From G020348385 sp964410125 (GTDB lineage Bacteria > Acidobacteriota > Aminicenantia > Aminicenantales > Aminicenantaceae): a DNA stretch of 18,924 bases. Positions 8,070 to 13,992 of the stretch are shown here, one piece after another (the first letter of the stretch is position 1; the number at the start of each line of letters is the position of its first letter). The stretch spans positions 1 to 18,924 of the forward strand of contig CAYPGQ010000080.1 of assembly GCA_964410125.1 (NCBI GenBank), in the 5' to 3' direction. The notes below the pieces were generated by a model. That model was not told where the DNA came from. It did no database searches and was given only the letters and a program-made list of their open reading frames with translations. The position numbers and the translations under genes were made by a program.

Positions 8070-8450
8070 TCAGTAATCCGACCTGGGAGCATCTCCCCAG
8101 AGTTTTTCCAGATAATAATATTCTCTGGCCTCTTTAGAAAAAATGTGGATGATAAAATACCCATAATCCATCAGGATCCAATCCGCATTTTTGCGGCCTT
8201 CTATGCTCAAGGGCTTGATGTTTTCCTTTTTCAATTCTTGTGCGATACTCTCATAGATGGCCATGTTCTGCCTTTTGGAATTTCCCTGCATGATAACGAA
8301 GTAGTCCGTGAAAGAGGATACATTCCGCAAATCTAGAACCACGATATGCTCTGCTTTTTTTTCCCGGCTTGCTTTTATGGACATCTTCACATGTTTGGCA
8401 AGGCTCCTTTTATCCAGTTTGTTCGGCATTTCTTTACTCATTTCCCTCAC
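8070..8450 (-). CDS. rsfS: Ribosomal silencing factor RsfS
   Basis: RsfS binds ribosomal protein L14 on the 50S subunit and blocks subunit joining when nutrients are scarce. The family signature is visible as HIVVLDLRNVSSFTDYFVI, followed by GNSKRQ and the ADWILMDYGYFIIHIF segment, ending in REYYYLEKLWGDA. At 126 residues the length is normal. The frame opens at GTG (8450-8448), overlapping the nadD stop as GTGA, while an in-frame ATG at 8441 three codons later is an alternative. The GAGGG between them is too close to the ATG to decide. nadD-rsfS adjacency is very common in bacteria, and the position supports translational coupling. It is followed by rlmH. Confidence 0.95.
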   Translation of the reverse strand: MREMSKEMPNKLDKRSLAKHVKMSIKASREKKAEHIVVLDLRNVSSFTDYFVIMQGNSKRQNMAIYESIAQELKKENIKPLSIEGRKNADWILMDYGYFIIHIFSKEAREYYYLEKLWGDAPRSDY

Positions 8451-9103
8451 TGATAAAGCTTGTTTATTTGAATGTATTCCTCCACAGGTTCAACCACAAG
8501 GTCGGCTATGGATTTTCCCATTTTTACTTTTTTTCTGATATCTTTAGAGGCCATATCCAGAGCATCTATGGACAACAGAAAAATTTTGTAAGGATAAAGC
8601 ATTGCTTTGTCCAGTTTGGTGGTCTCTAAAACCTGGACCATCCTTCCTGCGTAATTCCCTCCCAAGGGTTTTTTGGCCTCATTCATATCGTATCCAGGAC
8701 GGCTGATGACGATGAAATGGCACTGTTCCAGGACTTTTTTATATTCGCGCCAGGTATCAATTTCTAAAAAAGCATCCACTCCCAAAATAAAAAACATCGC
8801 GGCATCGGGAAATTGTTGTTTAAGCTTTGCCAGGGTCAATATGGAATAGGATTTTCCCTTGGCCTCTATCTCAATAGGAGAGGGAACAAACTGAGGATAA
8901 GACGCCACCGCCAGTTTAACCATTTGCAGCCGGTCTGAGGGAGGTGCAACATCAGGTGCTCCTTTATGCGGCGGGATGTAGGAAGGAATCATTAACACCT
9001 TATCCAGAAAAAATGTCTTTTGGACTTCCAGGACTGCTTTCACATGGCCATTATGGATGGGATTGAACGTCCCCCCAAATATCCCGATTCTCTCTTTTTT
9101 CAC
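8447..9103 (-). CDS. nadD: Nicotinate-nucleotide adenylyltransferase NadD
   Basis: NadD joins ATP and nicotinic acid mononucleotide to give deamido-NAD, the substrate that NadE (on the other strand of this window) converts to NAD+. The nucleotidyltransferase signature GGTFNPIHNGH with the HxGH-type histidines lies at about 10-20. IPPHKG follows near 45-50, then SDRLQMVKLA and FILGVDAFLEIDTW. The C-terminal ISSxxIR-type motif appears as ASKDIRKKV. Its 218 residues are typical. Translation starts at GTG 9103-9101, overlapping the obg stop as GTGA, with no ATG available before the conserved core and only a weak ribosome binding site. Expression probably depends on coupling to obg. Confidence 0.96.
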   Translation of the reverse strand: MKKERIGIFGGTFNPIHNGHVKAVLEVQKTFFLDKVLMIPSYIPPHKGAPDVAPPSDRLQMVKLAVASYPQFVPSPIEIEAKGKSYSILTLAKLKQQFPDAAMFFILGVDAFLEIDTWREYKKVLEQCHFIVISRPGYDMNEAKKPLGGNYAGRMVQVLETTKLDKAMLYPYKIFLLSIDALDMASKDIRKKVKMGKSIADLVVEPVEEYIQINKLYQ

Positions 9104-10122
9104 GATTTTTCTGCTTGGACACTCTGTACGTCCAACTCTTTAACCATTGCTATGATCAATTCCCTGATTCCCTCCCTTTTCAGAGCAGATATGGCAAAAA
9201 ACGGACGGCCCAGTTTCCGGGCAAGAGATTTTATCTTTTCCACCCTATGGATTTCTTCTCCCAGAACGTCGATCTTGTTGGCCACCAGAAGTTGAGGTCT
9301 TCTGACTAGACTGTCATCAAATGCTTTGAGCTCTTCGATAACGGTTGAATAATCCTGGACAGGATCCCGGTTGGAGTAAGGAGACACATCGATAAGATGC
9401 ACAAGAATCTTGGTTCGTTGCACATGCCTGAGGAATTTCATGCCCAATCCATGGCCTAGATGAGCGCCTTCGATCAAACCGGGAACATCCGCCACCACAA
9501 AACTCCGGAACTCATCGATATCGACAACTCCAAGATTGGGCACCAGAGTAGTAAACGGATAATCCGCGATCACAGGCTTTGCCGCGGAAATTTTAGAAAT
9601 AAGAGTGGATTTGCCGACATTCGGGAATCCGATAAGTCCCACATCGGCAATGAGCTTGAGCTCTAAGGTCAGATCTTTTTCTTCACCCGGTTTACCTTCT
9701 TCACGAAACTTGGGCGCCTGCCTCATTGAAGTAGCGAAAGAGGCATTTCCCCTTCCTCCCTTTCCGCCTTCAACAGCAAGAAATTTCTGGTTATCCTGGA
9801 TAAAATCGAACAGAATTTTCTTTTTATCCTTTTCTCTGACTATAGTTCCCACAGGGACCTTAAAGAACACATCGTCCCCGTTTCTCCCCCGACGATTTCC
9901 ACCCTCTCCGTGAGCGCCTTTTTTGGCTTTGTTTATCGGATGATACCGGAAGTAGGCCAGAGTGTTGAGGTTTTCATCAGAAACGAAGAATATGTTCCCT
10001 CCATTTCCACCATGGCCTCCGTCCGGACCGCCTTTGGGTACCCCTCTTTCCCTCCGGAAGCTTAAACATCCATGACCGCCATTTCCGGCCCGGAGAGTAA
10101 CATTGACCTGGTCAACGAACAT
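9100..10122 (-). CDS. obg: Obg/CgtA ribosome-assembly GTPase
   Basis: Obg is an essential GTPase acting in late 50S assembly and stress signalling. The glycine-rich Obg fold spans about residues 1-158 (many GG pairs, for example GGPDGGHGGNGGN). The G domain carries G1 GFPNVGKST (165-173), the switch I YPFTT (188-192), G3 DVPG (212-215) and G4 NKID (282-285). At 340 residues it ends directly after the G domain, so the C-terminal OCT domain found in some Firmicutes is absent; this short form is common. The start MFVDQVNVTL is canonical, but AGGAGG (10140-10145) sits 17 bases away, unusually far, overlapping the end of rpmA. It forms the standard rplU-rpmA-obg block and its stop overlaps nadD by 4 bp. 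Confidence 0.97.
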   Translation of the reverse strand: MFVDQVNVTLRAGNGGHGCLSFRRERGVPKGGPDGGHGGNGGNIFFVSDENLNTLAYFRYHPINKAKKGAHGEGGNRRGRNGDDVFFKVPVGTIVREKDKKKILFDFIQDNQKFLAVEGGKGGRGNASFATSMRQAPKFREEGKPGEEKDLTLELKLIADVGLIGFPNVGKSTLISKISAAKPVIADYPFTTLVPNLGVVDIDEFRSFVVADVPGLIEGAHLGHGLGMKFLRHVQRTKILVHLIDVSPYSNRDPVQDYSTVIEELKAFDDSLVRRPQLLVANKIDVLGEEIHRVEKIKSLARKLGRPFFAISALKREGIRELIIAMVKELDVQSVQAEKS

Positions 10123-10143
10123 GTTATGCGGAGTCAGATCCTC

Positions 10144-10398
10144 CTAAGCAGGTATGACTGAGACAAATTTCTTTTTCTTTCCCCGTGTCTCGAAAAGAAC
10201 TTTTCCTGTTGACAAAGCAAAAAGAGTGTCGTCTTTTCCTCTGCCCACATTCTCTCCGGGATTGAACGGGGTGCCTCTCTGCCGTATCAGAATGGATCCT
10301 GCCTTGACAAACTGGCCATCGTGCCGTTTGACACCCAGTCTTTTGGAATGGCTTTCTCTTCCGTTCTTCGCACTTCCACCTGATTTTTTATGAGCCAT
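10144..10398 (-). CDS. rpmA: 50S ribosomal protein L27
   Basis: L27 is a small 50S protein whose N-terminus reaches toward the peptidyl transferase centre. The 84 residues carry the typical MAHKKSGGSAKNGRESHSKR start, the RQRGTPFNPGENVGRGKDDTLF core and a basic C-terminus. The protein starts directly at MAHKK with no Firmicutes-type cleavable N-terminal extension. The ATG is preceded by AAGGAG eight bases upstream, and the gene begins one base after the rplU stop codon, as expected for co-translation of L21 and L27. Confidence 0.98.
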   Translation of the reverse strand: MAHKKSGGSAKNGRESHSKRLGVKRHDGQFVKAGSILIRQRGTPFNPGENVGRGKDDTLFALSTGKVLFETRGKKKKFVSVIPA

Positions 10399-10399
10399 C

Positions 10400-11038
10400 C
10401 TATTTCTCCTTCTGTGAGGTTGTTTTCTTTATCTTTGAAGTCGCTTTTTTCACAGCCGGTTTTTCTGCTGGTGTCTTTTTTTTCGGGGTAGACTTTTTGG
10501 CGGGTTTCGCCTTTGGTTTTGCGGGCGCTGCTTTTTTGGGCTCGGCTTTCTTTGTTTCGGCCTTCTTGGGCTCCACCTTTTTTGCTGACTTTTCTGGTTC
10601 GACCGTTTTTGGCTTTTCTTTTTTTACCGTTGGTTTCATTTTGACAACTTCAGCCTCGAGCTTTTTCAGTTCTTCTTCTGGCTTGAGCTTTTTTGTCACA
10701 GGCACCTTTTTTTTGGGAGATTCCACTCCAGAGAGAATCTTTTCAATCTTGATACGTGTCAACAGTTGGCGATGCCCTGTCGTTTTGCGGTACTGTTTCC
10801 GCCTTTTTTTCTTAAACACAAGGACTTTTTTATCCTTAAGATTTTCCATAACTTCGCCGACAACCTGAGCTTTTTCGACAACCGGAGTCCCGATAAGAGT
10901 ATTCTTGTCATCCTCGATAAGAAGAACGCTGTTAAATGTGACCTTTTTACCTTCTTCTAGATCAAGCTTTTCGACATTCAGTATATCTCCCACTTGCACC
11001 CGGAACTGTTTTCCGCCAGTTTTAATCACAGCAAACAT
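10400..11038 (-). CDS. rplU: 50S ribosomal protein L21 with a long Lys/Ala/Pro-rich C-terminal extension
   Basis: L21 binds 23S rRNA in the 50S subunit. Residues 1 to about 104 are a normal L21 (MFAVIKTGGKQFRV, VLVFKKKRRKQYRKTTGHRQ, TRIKIEKI), matching the whole length of the E. coli protein. Another 108 residues follow in the same frame with no break. This tail is low-complexity, rich in Lys, Ala, Pro, Thr and Glu, with repeated AKK/EPKKAE units, resembling the disordered basic tails of histone H1-like proteins. The tail probably binds rRNA or DNA electrostatically, but that is inference. The gene heads the operon and has a strong promoter at 11095-11123 with a leader of about 50 bases. Confidence 0.96.
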   Translation of the reverse strand: MFAVIKTGGKQFRVQVGDILNVEKLDLEEGKKVTFNSVLLIEDDKNTLIGTPVVEKAQVVGEVMENLKDKKVLVFKKKRRKQYRKTTGHRQLLTRIKIEKILSGVESPKKKVPVTKKLKPEEELKKLEAEVVKMKPTVKKEKPKTVEPEKSAKKVEPKKAETKKAEPKKAAPAKPKAKPAKKSTPKKKTPAEKPAVKKATSKIKKTTSQKEK

Positions 11039-11094
11039 TTTTTTCCCTTTATATCCGTATTATTTAAGTATCTTGAGATTAAAAAAGATGTCTA

Positions 11095-11123
11095 AATGTA
11101 GCATATGCTTATTCTTCTGTCAA
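11095..11123 (-). promoter_or_regulatory. Promoter of the rplU operon
   Basis: On the minus strand, TTGACA (11118-11123) and TACATT (11095-11100) are separated by exactly 17 bp. The predicted start of transcription lies about 50 bases before the rplU ATG. It is the natural driver of rplU through nadD/rsfS and is arranged back to back with the tRNA-Val promoter. Confidence 0.8.
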
Positions 11124-11141
11124 TGGGATCGGGCAGGCTGC

Positions 11142-11170
11142 TTGACAAAAAGCCAATGTTTCTCTACCTT
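11142..11170 (+). promoter_or_regulatory. Promoter of tRNA-Val
   Basis: TTGACA (11142-11147) and TACCTT (11165-11170) are 17 bp apart, about 32 bp before the first base of the tRNA. The -35 box lies only 18 bp from the -35 box of the divergent rplU promoter, so the two could influence each other. Confidence 0.75.
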
Positions 11171-11201
11171 ATCTAAAGTCTCGCGCAATCACACAAAACA
11201 T

Positions 11202-11276
11202 GGGCGGTTAGCTCAGCGGTAGAGTACCGGCCTTACAAGCCGGGTGTCACTGGTTCGAATCCAGTACCGCCCACCA
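11202..11276 (+). tRNA. tRNA-Val (anticodon UAC)
   Basis: A full cloverleaf of 75 nt with encoded CCA can be folded. The acceptor stem is GGGCGGT (11202-11208) paired with ACCGCCC (11266-11272), and the D arm contains the TAGCTCAG-type sequence. The anticodon stem CCGGC/GCCGG encloses CTTACAA, with anticodon TAC at 11234-11236, reading GUA. The T arm is CTGG TTCGAAT CCAG, followed by A and CCA. All stems are perfect. It has its own promoter and a hairpin terminator, and it marks the border between conserved genes and the island-like region. Confidence 0.97.
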
Positions 11277-11281
11277 GATAA

Positions 11282-11317
11282 TCCCCCTGTTTCTCTGGGG
11301 GAATTGCCTTTTCCTTT
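11282..11317 (+). terminator. Terminator of tRNA-Val
   Basis: TCCCCC (11282-11287) pairs with GGGGGA (11297-11302) around a 9-base loop, followed by a T-rich stretch (CCTTTTCCTTT). The T-run is interrupted by C, so it is a moderate terminator. A related TCTGGGGGAATC...TTT follows the first tRNA-Arg fragment. Confidence 0.6.
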
Positions 11318-11417
11318 GACTTTGGTATTTAAGCACCGTTAGCCGTAATTGGGCGTTTTTTAGCAAAATCTGTTACATATCCGTTACACGGGGATAGGTC
11401 TAATCTACAATAGAGCA

Positions 11418-11467
11418 ACGGATTCCTAATCCGTGTGTCGCCAGTTCGAGTCTGGCCAGGCGTGCCA
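11418..11467 (+). pseudogene. 3' half of tRNA-Arg (CCU), 5' half missing
   Basis: An intact anticodon arm (ACGGA TTCCTAA TCCGT, anticodon CCT at 11425-11427), variable loop, T arm (GCCAG TTCGAGT CTGGC) and acceptor 3' strand CAGGCGT with G-CCA end at 11467. The required 5' acceptor strand (ACGCCTG) and D arm are absent: the corresponding place reads ACACGGGG and unrelated bases, with tRNA-like sequence resuming only at ATAGAGC. It therefore cannot fold as a whole tRNA. This is the expected product when an element integrates in a tRNA gene and displaces its 5' part. Confidence 0.75.
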
Positions 11468-11586
11468 GTTTTCCTCTGGGGGAATCGTACTTTCAACCAT
11501 CGCAACTGTAGCCAAGCTTCGGCGATTATAAGCATTTTCTGTTACACCACAGTGACACGGGGAGAGGTTTGTTTTGAAATAGAGCG

Positions 11587-11636
11587 ACGGACTCCGGATC
11601 CGTAGGCCGCAGGTTCGATTCCTGCCAGGCGTGCCA
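11587..11636 (+). pseudogene. 3' half of tRNA-Arg (CCG), 5' half missing
   Basis: The anticodon arm ACGGA CTCCGGA TCCGT (anticodon CCG at 11594-11596), AGGCC variable loop, T arm GCAGG TTCGATT CCTGC and acceptor 3' strand CAGGCGT with G-CCA are intact. The 5' acceptor strand ACGCCTG and the D arm cannot be found upstream, where the sequence matches the other repeat unit instead. It shares the exact acceptor strand with the CCU fragment but differs in anticodon and T-stem, so it derives from a different tRNA-Arg gene and not from a simple copy. A good terminator follows nine bases later. Confidence 0.75.
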
Positions 11637-11644
11637 GCTTCTTT

Positions 11645-11680
11645 TCCCTGATTTTCAGGGATTTTCCTTGTTTTATTTTT
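11645..11680 (+). terminator. Terminator following the tRNA-Arg (CCG) fragment
   Basis: TCCCTGA (11645-11651) and TCAGGGA (11655-11661) form a 7-bp stem with a TTT loop, followed by a long T-rich stretch (TTTTCCTTGTTTTATTTTT). It is probably the original terminator of the tRNA-Arg gene whose 3' half survives. Confidence 0.8.
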
Positions 11681-11740
11681 CAACCCTAATACCATAATTT
11701 CAGCACAATTCAACAATTTTTGTTACACATCTGTGACATG

Positions 11741-12110
11741 AGGATTTGTCTATACAATGTAGCAGGTCAGATCCATTCAAGTCATCTTGGTCTGCATTGC
11801 TAGATTAAGCCAGAGTAAATCATTTTAAGCTGAATTTGGGCCTGGAGTTAATGACAGAAAGTTTGAGGAAGGACTGTCTCGCCCCCGTAAGGCATAATTA
11901 CGGGATCTTTCAAACAATTTGAGCATATTTTTTAGGTAGATTGATTTATCTCAGATATTTATCATGATATCTCAAGTGCTACAGATGGCACAATATTTGC
12001 AGCTTAATAAAATATATGGGAGAAAATAAAACATTGAGTTTGTCGATGCCCAAAGACTAACAAGAAAAAAATTTATGAGTGTAAAATTTTTAGACAAATG
12101 AAAGAGAAAA
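11741..12110. other. Gene-free island leader with a 7-bp hairpin
   Basis: No convincing coding frame is visible. The stretch changes from balanced to clearly AT-rich composition. The one clear structure is a perfect hairpin, CCCGTAA (11884-11890) with TTACGGG (11898-11904) and a GGCATAA loop, which lacks a T-run and so is not an obvious terminator. An imperfect palindrome lies around 11950-11976 (AGATAT ... ATATCT). No promoter stands out. Confidence 0.5.
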
Positions 12111-12146
12111 TTCATCGCTTAAATCATCCCAAGGGGGGATTGAAAC
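12111..12146 (+). repeat. Single CRISPR-repeat-like sequence
   Basis: This 36-base stretch ends in GGGGATTGAAAC, the 3' end typical of many type I and III CRISPR repeats, and contains ATCCC AAGGG GGGAT, a short stem in the position expected for a repeat hairpin. The length is also typical. I found no second copy in the window and no cas genes, so it is not an array. It could be a degenerate or solitary repeat, or chance. Confidence 0.3.
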
Positions 12147-12167
12147 TTTTAGGCTATATATTAATAT
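12140..12167 (+). promoter_or_regulatory. Possible promoter of the small orphan gene
   Basis: TTGAAA (12140-12145) is followed after 16 bp by TAATAT (12162-12167), about 60 bp before the small gene's start. The -35 box overlaps the end of the CRISPR-repeat-like sequence. The AT-rich context weakens the call. Confidence 0.4.
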
Positions 12168-12230
12168 AAAAACGTTAATTCAGGAGCTTGACGCATTTTA
12201 AATGAATAATTTCAATTCATGGAAGAAATT

Positions 12231-12533
12231 ATGAAAGACAAGAATTTGAACAGGTATTTTAAATGTCTTCTTAATTTTATAGTGCATCCATTTAAATCTA
12301 TTGCGTTTCTACTTTATAATCTTGAAGAAGGATTATTTCCTTATCATTCTAACATCGGAATGCCTTTGGATAGTGAATCAATGAATATTACTTTAAGAAT
12401 ATTAAGAAAAAAAAAGGATACATTAAAAAACATAAATTTAACTGTTGCTAAAGTGAATTATTTAGAATCAAAGAATTTAGAAGAATATAAAAGTAAAGGA
12501 CAGAAAGTTAAACATAAATTAATTATTAAATAG
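12231..12533 (+). CDS. Small orphan protein of unknown function
   Basis: This encodes 100 residues from the ATG at 12231. I prefer it to the ATG at 12219 because GGAAG lies five bases before it, whereas the first ATG has no ribosome binding site. The N-terminal half is moderately hydrophobic and aromatic (YFKCLLNFIVHPFKSIAFLLYNLEEG), without a clean transmembrane helix. The C-terminal half is strongly basic and helical, ending in many Lys (KSKGQKVKHKLIIK). I do not recognise the family. Codon use is AT-rich, like the following island genes and unlike the housekeeping block. It is isolated, and it converges with the LpxB-like gene 34 bp downstream. It may be a real small accessory gene or a remnant of a larger one. 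Confidence 0.45.
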   Translation: MKDKNLNRYFKCLLNFIVHPFKSIAFLLYNLEEGLFPYHSNIGMPLDSESMNITLRILRKKKDTLKNINLTVAKVNYLESKNLEEYKSKGQKVKHKLIIK

Positions 12534-12567
12534 TTTTGTGATTTTAGAAGGCATATAAATATTTTTA

Positions 12568-13947
12568 CTAGGTATCTTTGGGTTGTGATGCTTCCAATAT
12601 TGCATTCGCCACTTCATCCAATGCCATTGGATTTTTTAACATTTTGTGAATTTGCCTGAGTGATTTTTTTATTTCTATTATTCTATTTTCATCTCCCAAA
12701 AGGCTAATTGCTTCTTCTTTTATTCTGGTAGCATTCGCTTTTTTCTGAAGCAATTCAGGGCAAATCATATCTTTTTCTAAATATTTTTCTGCTAAAATAT
12801 TTGGCCATCCTATGCACTTGGTTTTTAGTTTTATGAAATTTTTCTTAATTAAGAACTCTTCGAATGTTGATATTTTATAAATAATAATTGAAGGAATTTC
12901 TAAAATTGTTAATTCTAATGTAGCAAAACCTGAGGAGGTAATAACTATATCGCATATCTTCATTGCATCATATCTATTTTGAAATTCAACGAGATTTATT
13001 TTAAATTCTTCGCTATCCACATTATTATTTACTACATCTTCAACATCTTTTCTATAATCTGTTAGTGTTGGTAGAATATATTCACAATCCTTATATGTCT
13101 TTGATATTTCTTTTGCAGCATTTATCATTATAGTTAGATGCCTTGAAATTTCTAATTTTCTGCTCCCTGGCATCAAGCCTATAACAAATTTTGCATGAGG
13201 ATTTTTTAGAAATTTATTCCGAGCTTTTTTCTCTCCTATATCTGAATGAACTAAAAGGGTATATGGATGTTGTGCATGAATAACAATAGCTTTTGAAGAA
13301 AGTTGATTACAATATTTTTTATAGGTTTCTGCCTCAAATTGATAGCATGAAATAATCATTGATAAGTTCTTTACGATTCTCTTTAGTCTTATTTTTCCAA
13401 AAAATGCTGGTTCCCACGCCCAGATTTCTGGAGGCAAAAAGTAAATAACGGGGATATTCCTTTTCTTGGCAATTTTTGCCAACATTAAGTTAAGCCCAGG
13501 GCTTGATATAAGAAGCAAAATATCGGGATTTTCTTCAAGAAGAATTTTTTTAAATTCATTAATCTTAGAATATAATATTGGATCTGTAATCTGGGTTATT
13601 AATGGATTTATTATCCCTATGGAACTAATATTAACAGATTTCCATTTGATAGAGACGCTTGCAGCACTCATTAAAGGACCCCCAAAACCCATGAACTTAA
13701 TATTTTTGTCCAATTTCTTTAACCTTTTTATTAAAGGTTCAACTTGGACATCACCAGATGGGTCAGCCGTTGATACAAAAATATTTTTTGTCGGATATAA
13801 TTGTGCAGCTGGATCTTTTCTTTTTTTCAATAAAGAAAAAAGAATTTTGGAAGAATAATATTCAAATATACTTTTTATTAAAACAACGAAAAAAATAGAA
13901 ATAAAAATAATTATTATAATTGCTAGCAAAAGATCTGACACGTCCAT
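12568..13947 (-). CDS. Divergent LpxB-like (GT19) glycosyltransferase with N-terminal membrane anchor
   Basis: LpxB makes the lipid A disaccharide from UDP-diacylglucosamine and lipid X on the inner membrane. This 459-residue protein keeps several family hallmarks: PSGDVQ near 63-68 (ASGD-type), GFGGPLM (87-93), IYFLPPEIWAWEP (168-180), QHP (226-228), GLMPGSRKLE (257-266, with the Arg corresponding to E. coli R201 at 263) and SSGFATLE (338-345). It differs in two ways. A hydrophobic segment at about 5-26 adds a transmembrane anchor, making it longer than the usual 380 residues. The catalytic GIDAPDFN motif reads LISSPGLN, so the Asp equivalent to E. coli D98 is Ser148. It may use a different acceptor or be inactive. 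The ATG lies 14 bases after an AGGAG. It forms a - strand pair with the upstream membrane protein gene. Composition is AT-rich and suggests transfer. Confidence 0.8.
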   Translation of the reverse strand: MDVSDLLLAIIIIIFISIFFVVLIKSIFEYYSSKILFSLLKKRKDPAAQLYPTKNIFVSTADPSGDVQVEPLIKRLKKLDKNIKFMGFGGPLMSAASVSIKWKSVNISSIGIINPLITQITDPILYSKINEFKKILLEENPDILLLISSPGLNLMLAKIAKKRNIPVIYFLPPEIWAWEPAFFGKIRLKRIVKNLSMIISCYQFEAETYKKYCNQLSSKAIVIHAQHPYTLLVHSDIGEKKARNKFLKNPHAKFVIGLMPGSRKLEISRHLTIMINAAKEISKTYKDCEYILPTLTDYRKDVEDVVNNNVDSEEFKINLVEFQNRYDAMKICDIVITSSGFATLELTILEIPSIIIYKISTFEEFLIKKNFIKLKTKCIGWPNILAEKYLEKDMICPELLQKKANATRIKEEAISLLGDENRIIEIKKSLRQIHKMLKNPMALDEVANAILEASQPKDT

Positions 13948-13992
13948 AACTAAAACTTTATCTCCTTATGCTGAAATTTGAGAAATTAGGTC

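Larger units (their letters stand above)
11341..11768 (+). repeat. Three tandem recombinase-arm repeats preceding tRNA-Arg 3' halves
   Basis: Three related units begin with a pair of 7-bp direct repeats whose starts are exactly 11 bp apart: GTTACAT/GTTACAC at 11372-11389, GTTACAC/GTGACAC at 11541-11558, and GTTACAC/GTGACAT at 11722-11739. Unit spacing is 169 and 181 bp. In units 1 and 2 the pair is followed by CGGGGA, an AGGT-containing stretch and ATAGAGC, and exactly 28 bases after the repeat the 3' half of a tRNA-Arg begins. Unit 3 keeps TACAATGTAGCA but no tRNA half. Similar sequence (AGCC...GGCG...AGCA...CTGTTACA) also precedes units 1 and 2. The layout suits arm-type and core sites of tyrosine recombinases at tRNA genes. 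This is inferred, since no integrase gene is present here. Confidence 0.7.

Noticed and set aside
10497..10868. A 123-codon + strand frame rich in Phe, Ser and Gly opposite rplU
   Set aside because: It is the antisense shadow of the Lys/Ala-rich L21 tail.
11418..11636. Calling the two tRNA-Arg sequences complete functional tRNAs
   Set aside because: The acceptor 5' strand ACGCCTG and a pairing D arm are absent in both, so the cloverleaf cannot close.
11329..11716. Two minus-strand frames reading GTPGQTRTGDTRIRNP and GTPGRNRTCGLRIRSP
   Set aside because: They are antisense translations of the tRNA-Arg 3' halves. Such sequences are a known source of spurious hypothetical proteins. They are not genes.
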